DNA of 64,000 nt, taken from NCBI GenBank assembly GCA_003149345.1, contig QFWI01000011.1:806001-870000 (forward strand), read 5' to 3'. The position numbers and the translations under genes were made by a program. This document shows positions 1 to 7,451 of this stretch, in pieces (position 1 is the stretch's first letter; each line of letters opens with the position of its first letter). Below the pieces are notes generated by a model. That model had not been told where the DNA came from, did not search any database, and saw only the letters and a list, made by a program, of their open reading frames with translations. The DNA is from Vampirovibrio chlorellavorus (lineage in GTDB: Bacteria; Cyanobacteriota; Vampirovibrionia; Vampirovibrionales; Vampirovibrionaceae).

Positions 1-568
1 CCACAATGGTGTCCAGTATGCTGTAGCCCAGGTATCCGCTTCCCAGAGCGGTGAGCCGTTGGCTATTGGTTCTCAGGCGGCTGCGAAGTGGCTCAAACTC
101 GTCGCTGACTTCCTCCATGAAGCTCAAGATAAAATGAGCGCCCACCACCATGCTGACTTGTTCACAGAGGATCTCTTCCTGCTCGTTCTGGAATTCAAAC
201 AGTTTCAGGATGATGTAGGTCAGGCCTTCCACATGCTCGGCTTTGGGGCGCTGCTCAGTATTCAGGATGTCTTCCAGCAGCAGTGGGTTTAAGTGAAACG
301 CCTCCCCGAATGCCGCCAGTAATTGGGCGTCATGCACCGCATCCACGTTAATCCAGGTGATGGCGGGTGGCGGTTGGAGGGGCATCAGCTCGGCCACGGA
401 CTGCACGGTGCGCTCCGATACTGTCCCGTTTGCAAAGGTCATGACCGTGATTCGGGTTTCCGGCAAATGCGCTTTTTTGGAACGCCCGACATAGACCAGG
501 CTGCCCGGCGGCAGGCCCATTTTAAGGGCTCGATTGGGAAGGTGTTTGCGAATCCCCTGGCGTGTCAT
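1..568 (-). CDS. corA: CorA-family magnesium/cobalt transporter, N-terminal part (3' end outside window)
   Basis: Reading the minus strand from an ATG at 568 gives 189 codons open to the window edge. The protein begins with a short basic leader, then GLPPGSLVYVGRS, WINVDAVHDAQL, LLEDILNTEQRPK and EQVSMVVGAHFILSF. These are the ordered signatures of the CorA cytoplasmic alpha/beta funnel domain (Thermotoga-like CorA subgroup). The two C-terminal membrane helices and the GMN pore motif would lie beyond position 1 and cannot be checked. CorA is a pentameric inner-membrane channel for Mg2+ (and Co2+). A perfect TATAAT box lies at 606-611 on the same strand, about 38 bases upstream of the start, so the gene probably has its own promoter. 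The ribosome site is weak (GGAACT). Plus-strand open frames over this stretch are shadows. Confident from sequence pattern. Confidence 0.9.
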   Translation of the reverse strand, partial: MTRQGIRKHLPNRALKMGLPPGSLVYVGRSKKAHLPETRITVMTFANGTVSERTVQSVAELMPLQPPPAITWINVDAVHDAQLLAAFGEAFHLNPLLLEDILNTEQRPKAEHVEGLTYIILKLFEFQNEQEEILCEQVSMVVGAHFILSFMEEVSDEFEPLRSRLRTNSQRLTALGSGYLGYSILDTIV

Positions 569-605
569 GGTAGAGTTCCGGCTCAACCCCTGATGCAACC
601 CTTCC

Positions 606-611
606 ATTATA
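606..611 (-). promoter_or_regulatory. -10 box of the corA promoter
   Basis: The minus strand reads TATAAT here, an exact sigma-70 -10 element, placing a transcription start near 599 and a 5' leader of about 30 bases before corA. No good -35 hexamer is visible at 16-18 bases upstream, so the promoter may be weak or activator-dependent. Confidence 0.45.
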
Positions 612-654
612 AAGGAGCGGCTACATACGGCGGGACGATTCTTGGAAAATGCGC

Positions 655-685
655 CAAAAAAAAAGGCCAGGCTTTGAGACCTGGC
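655..685 (-). terminator. Intrinsic terminator of a small transcript upstream of corA
   Basis: On the minus strand GCCAGG (685-680), an 8-base loop, then CCTGGC (671-666) form a hairpin followed immediately by nine T residues (664-656). It lies downstream of a strong minus-strand promoter and upstream of the corA -10 box, so it closes a short transcript rather than corA. Confidence 0.8.
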
Positions 686-793
686 AATTCAAGTGGGTTT
701 CATATAAGTAGTGAGGGGAAAAGAAGTGTCCGTAAGGACTAAAAATTAGGCACTCTCTAAATTCAGGTGGCCCAGTCGTTAATACTTACGATA
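655..793 (-). ncRNA. Candidate small RNA (about 138 nt), or attenuator leader of corA
   Basis: A minus-strand promoter (TTGCCA at 828-823, 17-base spacer, TATACT at 805-800) predicts a start near 793, and an intrinsic terminator with a nine-T tail ends the transcript at about 655. The only ATG-started frame inside is four codons long (M-K-P-T, then stop), so the transcript is probably non-coding. I compared it by eye with the M-box magnesium riboswitch, SAM riboswitch and 6S RNA and recognise none of them. Its position just ahead of corA also allows a leader that can be read through into corA. The promoter and terminator are directly visible; the RNA itself is an inference. Confidence 0.5.
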
Positions 794-799
794 GTTAGT

Positions 800-828
800 A
801 GTATAGATAAGAGGCAGGGTCTTGGCAA
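800..828 (-). promoter_or_regulatory. Sigma-70 promoter for the candidate small RNA
   Basis: Minus-strand TTGCCA (828-823), exactly 17 bases, then TATACT (805-800). Both hexamers are close to consensus with ideal spacing, and no protein start lies within 200 bases downstream. Confidence 0.6.
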
Positions 829-1000
829 CCTAACTTTGGTTAGTAATATTTTTCTGAAACATTTTGTTACAAACGAACCCTTCTCCCATCACGGTTTTCA
901 GGATGCCTGACCGGTGACCGTTCGGGAAATTCCTGTTTCCAGAGGAGCTTCCCTGTCCATCGGGCAGAGGATAGGCGGGCCTAATGAAACCACTGTTAGC

Positions 1001-1093
1001 CTAAAGGGGGTGTCTGTACGCTTCCCTCATCAGTAAAACGCCCCACAAAATGGTTACTGCGCTTATTACCAATGCGGATAGGTAAACGTCCAT
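1001..1093 (-). CDS. Micro-ORF: 30-residue single-pass membrane peptide
   Basis: A minus-strand ATG at 1093 opens 30 codons ending in TAG at 1001. The peptide starts MDVYLSALVISAVTILWG and ends with a charged tail (MREAYRHPL), so it is one hydrophobic helix with a basic C-terminus. A very strong ribosome site (GGGAGGGG) ends six bases before the ATG. A promoter (TTGGCA, 18 bases, TATAGT; 1157-1128) would start transcription near 1121. Promoter, Shine-Dalgarno and start therefore line up, which is unusual for chance. I do not recognise the family. Its position upstream of the candidate small RNA and corA recalls small membrane peptides that modulate magnesium transporters in enterobacteria (MgtS type), but there is no sequence similarity I can show and the function is unknown. 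Confidence 0.5.
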   Translation of the reverse strand: MDVYLSALVISAVTILWGVLLMREAYRHPL

Positions 1094-1127
1094 TGGCAAC
1101 CCCTCCCAGTGTGACCGCCATAGAAAC

Positions 1128-1157
1128 ACTATACAGTATGGCGCCGTCGTTTGCCAA
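1128..1157 (-). promoter_or_regulatory. Promoter of the 30-residue membrane micro-ORF
   Basis: Minus-strand TTGGCA (1157-1152), 18-base spacer, TATAGT (1133-1128). The predicted start near 1121 leaves a leader of about 28 bases before the ATG at 1093. Confidence 0.5.
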
Positions 1158-1227
1158 TGCCCGGTTTGGGTATTAGCCGATCGAGCGGTGGGACGGCGGT
1201 AAAGGCTTCGGTGGGAAGGCTACAGGC

Positions 1228-1605
1228 TTAAATGGCCGTACAGTCAATGCCGCTGGTTTTGAGTTCGCTCAGCTTGTGTCCACTGGGATACTGACGCATG
1301 ACAAAGGCACTGGCGTTGGGCTGGATGAACTCATCCACCCGAATGGTCTCTTCCATCGTTTTTTCGCCGTCATCCACGGTCACTTTAAGCTTTCCGGTGC
1401 ATCGGTAGCGGTAAGGCGAGCCGTTAGACACCCGAATGGATTGCGGTGGCTGGGCAGGCGTGGCGCATAAGGAGCCTTCTTTGCACTTTTTGGGTTTTTT
1501 AACATGAATAAAAAAGCGCAGATAGGGATCATAATGGGCCGGGGCCTGAAGCATCCCGAATGTCAACAGAAGCAGGCTGGCAATGATGAAAGCGCTTTTT
1601 TTCAT
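1228..1605 (-). CDS. Small secreted protein of unknown function
   Basis: This 125-residue product starts MKKSAFIIASLLLLTFG, a classic signal peptide ending near AHY, and is predicted to be exported. The mature part has four cysteines (KKCKEGSLC, YRYRCTG, GIDCTAI), which could form two disulfides in the periplasm, and a beta-rich middle (GKLKVTVDDGEKTMEE). I start it at the ATG at 1605 because GGAG lies seven bases upstream; a TTG at 1611 is in frame but only one base from that site. No family is recognised. It stands alone, divergent from the gene at 1869 and separated from the micro-ORF downstream by about 130 bases. Confidence 0.75.
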   Translation of the reverse strand: MKKSAFIIASLLLLTFGMLQAPAHYDPYLRFFIHVKKPKKCKEGSLCATPAQPPQSIRVSNGSPYRYRCTGKLKVTVDDGEKTMEETIRVDEFIQPNASAFVMRQYPSGHKLSELKTSGIDCTAI

Positions 1606-1778
1606 GGTCAATCTCCGCAGGTTAATGGGATGGCCTTGTCTCGTCCATTATAGGAAATTCACCCGGCCAAGCCAACCAGAAAAGGCAGCCTGCGCCAAAA
1701 TGTCGGCTCTTCTGGTGGTAGGGAAGGATTTGGGCTTGGCGCCATCTTTATGTTACGTTTGTATTATTTATAATTGCG

Positions 1779-1784
1779 GGTCAG
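1779..1784 (+). promoter_or_regulatory. -10 box upstream of the DUF2145-like gene
   Basis: An exact TATAAT sits about 85 bases ahead of the start at 1869, with a weak TTTATG at 16 bases spacing. The leader then contains a short direct repeat (GATGGGGCCAA twice, within 1815-1855). Confidence 0.35.
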
Positions 1785-1868
1785 TTTCTGGCTGCGCTGG
1801 CGGGTTTTGATTCCCGGCCCTTCTTGGATGGGGCCAAGCAGATGGGGCCAAATAAAGGATGAACGATA

Positions 1869-2930
1869 ATGCGCATAGTGGCCGATTCTATCAGGAGCGC
1901 TTGGCCGGGGGCGGCTAGTAGGCCAATCCCCTTAGTCCCCCAGGGGGCGCCGGTGTCAACGCCACTGATTTTTGGCATGGGGCCTCGCCAACGGGGAGAA
2001 GGTCTGGCCGTGGGCCCTACTGATTCGATTGGGATGACTTCTCAGGCTTTTGAAGTGCTGGAAGGGCTATTAGATCAGGCGCTGGAGGGCTTTCCGCCTG
2101 TCCCTGCCCAGGCTCGGATTGAGGAACCGGCTTCAGTGGAAGGGCCATCCATTCCATCGGTGCTGAAGGCGCTGACTTTATTGACCGCCCGCTTTCATCA
2201 GCCACCACAGGAGCAGATTCGATTGGAGCGCCCTCGCAAGGTTTTGGTGGCCACCCAGCTGGCCCAGTGGATGGAACGGGTGCTGGAACAGGAAAAAATC
2301 CAGGTGGCTGTGGTGACTCGTCAGGGTGGGCGACAACATCGCCGACATGATCCGACCGGCATGTTGCATTCGGGCATCGTCTGGCGTGATCACAGTGATT
2401 CTCTGAATGGGGGCTGGAAGATTTACAACCTGGTGGATTACACAACCGCAGGCAAGCCACACTGCCGGGTTTTATGGACAAAGCCCCTGGATTTTTTCTA
2501 CCAGCAGGGGGGCTATGATCTGCAGGCCCTGTTGCTGATTCCTGATGCGGCCATTCAAAAACGCATGGCAGCCTTGTTGCAAAACGGGGGCTTTCAGCGC
2601 CTGGCCTTTACCCCTCAGTACAACTTGTTATCTCCACCCCACGGGTCGGATAGTCTCAATTGCAATAAGTGGGTACTGCTCAACGTGTTGGCCGCCCATC
2701 ATAAAACCGAAGATCCAGCCGTTTTATTGCGGGAGATTCAGCGAAACTACCGGACGGAGCCCTTGACCCTTGACCCCTTGACCCGTTTATTCGCGGGCTG
2801 GCATCCGCAAGTTCGGGGGAAGGAACTGTCCTGGTGGAAGGCGCCCACTACGGTGACGGTGGAAAGTCTGGTCAAGTCCGGGCTTTTTGAGCGCACCGTG
2901 TCCTACGCCAATCATCGCAGTGCCCTTTAG
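1869..2930 (+). CDS. DUF2145-like protein
   Basis: A 353-residue product with no clear signal peptide and a low-complexity, proline-rich first 120 residues. From about residue 145 the order of motifs matches DUF2145 as I remember it: VAVVTRQG, HSGIVWRDH, WKIYNLVDY, a LDFFYQQGGYDLQALLLIP segment, then YNLLSPPHG and NCNKWVLLNVL. The conserved histidine (HSG) and cysteine (NCNKW) resemble the spacing of NlpC/P60-type papain-fold enzymes, so a peptidase-like activity is possible but not shown. An AAAGGA ribosome site lies nine bases before the ATG. The gene is monocistronic, followed by a hairpin at 2951-2976. DUF2145 proteins are usually exported in Proteobacteria; here the long N-terminal extension instead of a signal peptide is odd. 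Confidence 0.6.
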   Translation: MRIVADSIRSAWPGAASRPIPLVPQGAPVSTPLIFGMGPRQRGEGLAVGPTDSIGMTSQAFEVLEGLLDQALEGFPPVPAQARIEEPASVEGPSIPSVLKALTLLTARFHQPPQEQIRLERPRKVLVATQLAQWMERVLEQEKIQVAVVTRQGGRQHRRHDPTGMLHSGIVWRDHSDSLNGGWKIYNLVDYTTAGKPHCRVLWTKPLDFFYQQGGYDLQALLLIPDAAIQKRMAALLQNGGFQRLAFTPQYNLLSPPHGSDSLNCNKWVLLNVLAAHHKTEDPAVLLREIQRNYRTEPLTLDPLTRLFAGWHPQVRGKELSWWKAPTTVTVESLVKSGLFERTVSYANHRSAL

Positions 2931-2942
2931 TGCCTGGCTGAC

Positions 2943-2976
2943 AAAAAATAACCCCTCGCCGATGAAGGCAAGGGGT
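2943..2976 (-). terminator. Hairpin with T-run on the minus strand
   Basis: ACCCCTCGCC (2951-2960) pairs with GGCAAGGGGT (2967-2976) with one mismatch and a six-base loop. Only the minus strand carries a following T-rich run, yet no minus-strand gene lies upstream. It may act as a terminator of weak quality for the plus-strand gene ending at 2930. Confidence 0.4.
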
Positions 2977-3157
2977 GTAATGAATGAGCATTTGTTGAGT
3001 AGTTGAGGAAGACAGCCTATTGGATATTTTTAATATATAAAATAAATATACTTGTTTCATCATCCATGCGGTGTAAACCCAAAATCCTATATTTGTATGA
3101 GGGCTGAAAAGTACAGGGCTGGTATGATCTTATAGGGAAATGAGGGGCTCATCGCTA

Positions 3158-3799
3158 ATGAAACTGGCCGCTGACTTCATATTTTATCCGGCAAAGCCAA
3201 TGCTGATCCTTAAATCAATTGGATTGATTAGGCTGATCCTTTTAATTTGTCTGGCTTGGGGGTACGTTGGAGGCTGGCCCGCTTTGGCCGAGGAGGTTTT
3301 GGCGGGGGGAACAGTGCAGGAATCCGAACCGTTCTTTAAACCGCTGGTGGATACCTCTCAAGTGCAGCCGGAACTGGAGCCCGTGACCCTGACCCCGCTG
3401 GAAGCCAATGTGTATAAACAGGGGGAGAAGCAGGGAGAGATACCGGTCAGCAATGCCCCCACCAAAATTTTGACCGGAAAAGTGCAGACCTTGCAGCAGG
3501 CCATTGAGTCCGAGCGGGATGTGGTCAATTGGTACGCCTGGTACTTGTCCGCCCGGGAATATATTGGACAAACCGGTGGTTTGCGATGCCGTTTGGGAAC
3601 CCCCATCAAGTTTTACCGATCTGGAAAGATGGAAGCGTTAACTTTTGATACAAATTGTATTGCCTCTGTGACCGGGCGCCGCTTTCCATTGCCTGCCAAC
3701 ACCAGTCTGGACGCGCTCATTTTACCGGTACGCTCCGGGCAGGGGCCCCCTGCCAGCCGGGACGAGATTTATTCCAGAATCCGAATAAACTCTCAGTAG
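3158..3799 (+). CDS. Secreted protein with a duplicated WYxWY/Cys domain (paralogue A)
   Basis: A product of 213 residues with an N-terminal signal segment (LILKSIGLIRLILLICLAW, cleavage probably after PALA). The last 85 residues form a compact domain: VVNWYAWYLSAREYIG, GGLRCRLGTP, DTNCIASVTG, FPLPANTSLDALIL. The same pattern recurs in the next gene at 3926, so the two are tandem paralogues; paralogue A has an extra linker of about 80 residues before the domain. The two conserved cysteines probably form a disulfide. I chose the ATG at 3158 because GAGGGG precedes it at about ten bases; an in-frame ATG at 3140 is also possible. No known family is recognised, and function is unknown. Confidence 0.7.
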   Translation: MKLAADFIFYPAKPMLILKSIGLIRLILLICLAWGYVGGWPALAEEVLAGGTVQESEPFFKPLVDTSQVQPELEPVTLTPLEANVYKQGEKQGEIPVSNAPTKILTGKVQTLQQAIESERDVVNWYAWYLSAREYIGQTGGLRCRLGTPIKFYRSGKMEALTFDTNCIASVTGRRFPLPANTSLDALILPVRSGQGPPASRDEIYSRIRINSQ

Positions 3800-3925
3800 G
3801 CTTTTGTTTTTATTTACTGAACAGAGCAAAAACCCAATGGTTGAATGTCAATCGATTTCAATCCTTTGGTTCAACCCTTTTATCCCCCAATTTTGTACAA
3901 TAGACACAATAATGGATGACATCCA

Positions 3926-4342
3926 ATGAGTGAGCTGGGAAAGACTCGACAGTATTTGACAATGTTTTTAGTGGCCTGTGGTTTGGCTATGGCCCTGTGC
4001 GCTCCAGCGCAGGCCGAAACCCATTCGGTCAACTGGTACCATTGGTATCGGGATTTGCGGGACTATTTCAGCTCCGTGGGTGGGGTGCTGTGTTCCCCCG
4101 GCACCGAGTTGCAGTTTTCCGTGGATGGGACAATTACCGCAGCCAGCCGTGATGCCACCTGTCTGGCTTCCTTGGAAGGCTTGCATTACCCTCTGCCGGT
4201 GAATACGCCCTTGAAAAAGTTATCTCTGGCTATCCGTAAACATAGCGCCTGGCCCTTGTCCAAACGATCCATCAATGAGTTGGTGCAGCAGCAAGTACAG
4301 GCTGTGGCCTGGCAAAATCAGCAGATGGCCAAAGCCCGCTAG
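3926..4342 (+). CDS. Secreted protein with a WYxWY/Cys domain (paralogue B)
   Basis: A 138-residue protein with a signal peptide (MFLVACGLAMALCAPAQA, cleavage about residue 30) followed directly by the shared domain: SVNWYHWYRDLRDYFS, GGVLCSPGTELQF, RDATCLASLEG, YPLPVNTPLKKLSL. The aligned consensus with paralogue A is VNWYxWYxxxRxY, GGxxCxxGT, DxxCxAS, PLPxNTxLxxL. It lies 126 bases after paralogue A and probably arose by tandem duplication. A short polar tail rich in Q and K follows the domain. The family is unrecognised and the role unknown; export to the periplasm is inferred from the signal peptide. Confidence 0.75.
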   Translation: MSELGKTRQYLTMFLVACGLAMALCAPAQAETHSVNWYHWYRDLRDYFSSVGGVLCSPGTELQFSVDGTITAASRDATCLASLEGLHYPLPVNTPLKKLSLAIRKHSAWPLSKRSINELVQQQVQAVAWQNQQMAKAR

Positions 4343-4372
4343 ACCAGTTTGGGCTGAATGAACTGAATCGCC

Positions 4373-5965
4373 CTAGATTTTATTGGGCTTGCCAATCACC
4401 TGAATGCGACCTTCCACCTTGGGGGCAATGGTCTTGGCCTGTTGAATGGCGGTCTGCGCAATCTCGGAATCCGTAGGCGCTTCCTGTGGGTCGTTCAGGA
4501 TTTTAGCGCCTTTCAGCATGCTGTAGTCGTCTCCGCCCTTTAGCACCAGATAAGCAGGCACGGCCAGCGTGTAGGTTTTTCCCTCTTGCAGGGGCTGTCC
4601 GTTGATTTTGACGGATACCACCCGCCCTTGCGTCGGTTTTTGCGGATCGTAACTGAACTGCAGGCCAGAGACTTGCGGAAAGCGACCGGCTTCCTCCCCC
4701 AAACGGCTGACCCCGTTTTCCAACGCCTGCTTCAGGACTTTCCCGGACACTTCCACTTTGAGTACCGGGCCGGCGAATTGCAGGATGTTGGCCACGTCCT
4801 TGCGGGTAATGGGCCCCGCCGGGTACACCTTGTTGGAGCGAATGGAGCCGCCGTTCAGCATAGCCACATCCGTTTTGAAGTGCGCTCGATAGGCATCGGC
4901 CAGCAGATTGCCCAGGTTGGTTTCCTGGCCGCGATTATCCGCTTGCAGCGCATTGAGCGGGACGGTGCTTTGGCCGATGGTTTCTCCCAAGCCCGCTTCA
5001 ATCTGGGTTAAGTAGGCGTTCACGCTGGCTTCTACGCCCGGATCGTTTGGAATGCTGGCATCCACGGGGATCATGCTGACATCCATGCTGGCAAGGCGAT
5101 GGGTTTCAGCGTCGATCCACAAGTCGTAACGGCCCAGGGTGCGGGCATCGGAACCCACCTTGTAAATGGGAATGCCTGCGGCCACCGATTGCAGGAAGGA
5201 ATGTTCGTGCCCGCCCATAATCAGGGCCAGCGACTGGTTCATGTTCTGGGCTACCCGTTTGTCCTCATCCATGCTCAGGTGGGTGATGGCCACAATGATC
5301 TCCGCCCCCTGCCTGCGAAGCGCACTAACCGTGGCGCAGGCCGTGTAGGTGGGATCTTTAAACATCACGTTGGGGCCAGCGCTGGAGGCGTTTTGGGTAT
5401 CGGGGGTGAGCAGGCCAAAAAAGCCCACTTTCACCCCGTTGATTTCTTTAATGACTGAAGGAAGCACGGTGCCAAAGGGTTTGCCGGTGGTTTTATCGAC
5501 CACATTGGCGGCCAACCAGGGGAATTTGGATTCTTGCAGGCGCTTGAGCAGAATCTCGTTGCCATAATCAAATTCGTGGTTGCCCAGCGCGGCTAAATCG
5601 AGCCCCACCTGATTCCACAGATCCACCATTTGCTTGCCGTAAAACAGTTTGCCGCCCGGGGAGGGGGACAGGGTATCGCCCGCCAGGATGAGCAGGGTGT
5701 TGGGATTTTCGGCGGCAATGCGTTTGCGCAGGGTGGCGATTCGGGCAAAACCACCCGCTTCGGTGGGGGTGGCTGGGGCCAGCTGATAAACATCGTTTAG
5801 TTGCAGCAGGGTAATGTGAATAAAGGGGCGGCCCTGGATGGTGGTGGTGGGTTGTTCCGCCCAGCCCGGAAAGCCGATCGAGGCAGCGCCCAGGGTCAGT
5901 AAGCCCACCAAAACGCTGGATAAAAACTGCTGACGCACCCGACTGGAAAAAGATAAGCTCAACAC
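4373..5965 (-). CDS. Periplasmic bifunctional 5'-nucleotidase/metallophosphatase (UshA-like)
   Basis: A 530-residue protein with a signal peptide (residues about 1-36, ending PGWAEQ). The N-terminal calcineurin-like metallophosphatase domain shows LLQLNDVYQL, LAGDTLSPS, ALGNHEFDYGN and IMGGHEHS, the metal ligands of the dinuclear site. The C-terminal 5'-nucleotidase domain (from about residue 340) shows RGQETNLGNLLADAYR, AMLNGGSIRS and LKGGDDYSML. Members hydrolyse extracellular nucleotides or 2',3'-cyclic nucleotides to salvage nucleosides and phosphate. The start is a GTG with GAGG eight bases before it. The Fur-family gene lies 98 bases upstream on the same strand, so shared transcription is possible but unproven. 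Length matches the family. Confidence 0.9.
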   Translation of the reverse strand: MLSLSFSSRVRQQFLSSVLVGLLTLGAASIGFPGWAEQPTTTIQGRPFIHITLLQLNDVYQLAPATPTEAGGFARIATLRKRIAAENPNTLLILAGDTLSPSPGGKLFYGKQMVDLWNQVGLDLAALGNHEFDYGNEILLKRLQESKFPWLAANVVDKTTGKPFGTVLPSVIKEINGVKVGFFGLLTPDTQNASSAGPNVMFKDPTYTACATVSALRRQGAEIIVAITHLSMDEDKRVAQNMNQSLALIMGGHEHSFLQSVAAGIPIYKVGSDARTLGRYDLWIDAETHRLASMDVSMIPVDASIPNDPGVEASVNAYLTQIEAGLGETIGQSTVPLNALQADNRGQETNLGNLLADAYRAHFKTDVAMLNGGSIRSNKVYPAGPITRKDVANILQFAGPVLKVEVSGKVLKQALENGVSRLGEEAGRFPQVSGLQFSYDPQKPTQGRVVSVKINGQPLQEGKTYTLAVPAYLVLKGGDDYSMLKGAKILNDPQEAPTDSEIAQTAIQQAKTIAPKVEGRIQVIGKPNKI

Positions 5966-6063
5966 GCAAAAGCCTCGTCACAAACGCTTATGCTTATTTT
6001 AGTATAAGCGTATTCTTTAGAGGCATATTCTGGGAGAGGCATATTTTTGGCGATGGACTCACT

Positions 6064-6537
6064 TCAGTCTTTGCCTTCCCGTGCTGCGGTTTGGCAACGC
6101 TGGCACAGTCCGGTAAATTCCAGATGGTGGGCTTCAATCTTAAAACGGAGTTGTTGTTGCAAGGCTTGAACCAGCGCATCAATCCCGGAGCAATGCACCT
6201 CCTCAATGCCTTGGCAGCGCTGGCAAATCAGCAAGTGGTGGCAATGCTCTGTTTGCTTAAGCTGGCAATGGGACTCATCTTCCAGCAGGCATTTTTTGAC
6301 CTTGCCGCTACTGAGGACCCGATGGATCAGCCCTTGCTGGTCAAAGCATTCCAGTATGCGGTAAACGCTGACCGTATCCACCTTTTCCCCCGCGGCGTCC
6401 AGGGCGTCTTTGATCTCGTAGGCCGATAAGGCGGTGGGTGCCTGATCCAGAAGTTCCAACACCAATTTGCGGGGCCGGGTAATGCGGAATCCCTGTGCTT
6501 TTAAAATGGCAATGGCGTGATCGGTGTAATGGCTCAT
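6064..6537 (-). CDS. Fur-family metal-responsive transcriptional repressor
   Basis: A 157-residue protein with a winged-helix DNA-binding domain (FRITRPRKLVLELL, then TVSVYRILECFDQQGLI) and a C-terminal dimerisation domain. Two CxxC pairs, C105/C108 and C145/C148, form the structural zinc site. The regulatory-site region is rich in histidine and cysteine (ESHCQ, EHCHHLLIC, EVHC), which leans toward a Zur-type zinc sensor rather than an iron sensor, but family subtype cannot be fixed by eye. Such repressors bind palindromic boxes when loaded with metal. It precedes the 5'-nucleotidase gene on the same strand. The ribosome site is weak. Confidence 0.88.
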   Translation of the reverse strand: MSHYTDHAIAILKAQGFRITRPRKLVLELLDQAPTALSAYEIKDALDAAGEKVDTVSVYRILECFDQQGLIHRVLSSGKVKKCLLEDESHCQLKQTEHCHHLLICQRCQGIEEVHCSGIDALVQALQQQLRFKIEAHHLEFTGLCQRCQTAAREGKD

Positions 6538-6691
6538 AGCGGCGAAGACTCTCAGACTCCTCTATCATACCCCAAGGTGATCGTCGGTTCAGCCGGTTCG
6601 ATCACGGTTGAGGGTGGGTGGTGTCTGAAAGCCTTCGCTGGAGAATAAGCTGGAGAATAGGGCGGATTAAGCCCGGCGTTTCAGTTTTTCG

Positions 6692-7351
6692 CTACCAGCG
6701 TGAGGAGTAATCGGAGCGCTCCCGCTGGCCGCCATAGCCACCACCGCCGCCGCGATGGTAGTCGCCTCCACCGCTAGTCCGGTTAAACCCCGTGGACTTG
6801 CCTTTGCTGCGGCTGGCATCCTGATAATCAATCACAATGGACTTGCCGCCCAGATTGGCGTGGTTCAGTGACTGAATGGCCTGCTCCGCTGCATCGATCG
6901 AAGCCATTTCCACAAAGCCAAAGCCCTTGGGTTCGCCGGTGTCCCGATCGGTGGGGATTTTAACGGAAACCACCTGCCCAGCCTGTTGGAACAGGCTTTC
7001 CAAATCGTGTTCGGTGGCACTGTAAGAAAGGCTGCGCACAAACAGTTTGTTGCTCTTGCTGTTGCCACTGCCGGGCGAGGCGGATCCGCCGTTGCCGGAG
7101 CCCCTGCTCTCATCCTGAATATCCACCACCAAGTCCCGCCCTTGCAGAAAGTAGCCGTTGAGTTGCTGAATGGCCTGCTGCCCGTCCGACAGGCTGGCCA
7201 TTTCCACAAAGGCAAAGCCACGGGGCTTGCCGTCTTCCCGGCGCAGGGGGATTTTTGCGGACAACACCTCGCCGGATTGTCCAAACAGGTCGTATAAATC
7301 CTGTTCGGTCACAGACCAGCTGAGGTTGCGGACAAATAATTTGGCGTTCAT
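6692..7351 (-). CDS. RNA-binding protein with two RRM domains and a glycine-rich tail
   Basis: A 219-residue protein. RRM1 (about 3-77) has RNP2 KLFVRNLSW and RNP1 KPRGFAFVEM; RRM2 (about 101-175) has KLFVRSLSY and EPKGFGFVEM. The C-terminus is glycine- and arginine-rich (GGGDYHRGGGGGYGGQRE). Single-RRM glycine-tailed proteins are typical of Cyanobacteria, where they act in cold response and mRNA localisation; a double-RRM version in bacteria is less common and probably arose by internal duplication, since the two domains are very alike. The linker (about 78-100) is serine- and glycine-rich. AAAGGA precedes the ATG at a good distance. It lies about 100 bases downstream of a possible Sm-like gene on the same strand, so the two may be co-expressed. 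Confidence 0.93.
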   Translation of the reverse strand: MNAKLFVRNLSWSVTEQDLYDLFGQSGEVLSAKIPLRREDGKPRGFAFVEMASLSDGQQAIQQLNGYFLQGRDLVVDIQDESRGSGNGGSASPGSGNSKSNKLFVRSLSYSATEHDLESLFQQAGQVVSVKIPTDRDTGEPKGFGFVEMASIDAAEQAIQSLNHANLGGKSIVIDYQDASRSKGKSTGFNRTSGGGDYHRGGGGGYGGQRERSDYSSRW

Positions 7352-7451
7352 GGTCGATTTTTCCTTTGTTGTTGGGTGGAAACGGCTTTGGGGTTGCGGA
7401 TTTTTCGGGGTTTTGATCGGCTGCTTCAGCCCGATGCGTTAGTCTGATGTC

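Noticed and set aside
811..840. GGCAACC element suggesting a SAM riboswitch
   Set aside because: Only this short piece matches, and the surrounding helices of the S-box are absent; the same bases form the -35 region of the small-RNA promoter.
2872..3063. 63-codon minus-strand frame near the hairpin at 2950
   Set aside because: No ribosome site, it runs through the hairpin and into the end of the gene at 1869, and the composition is not coding-like.
5568..5981. 137-codon minus-strand frame overlapping the 5'-nucleotidase start
   Set aside because: Shadow frame inside a clearly assigned gene.
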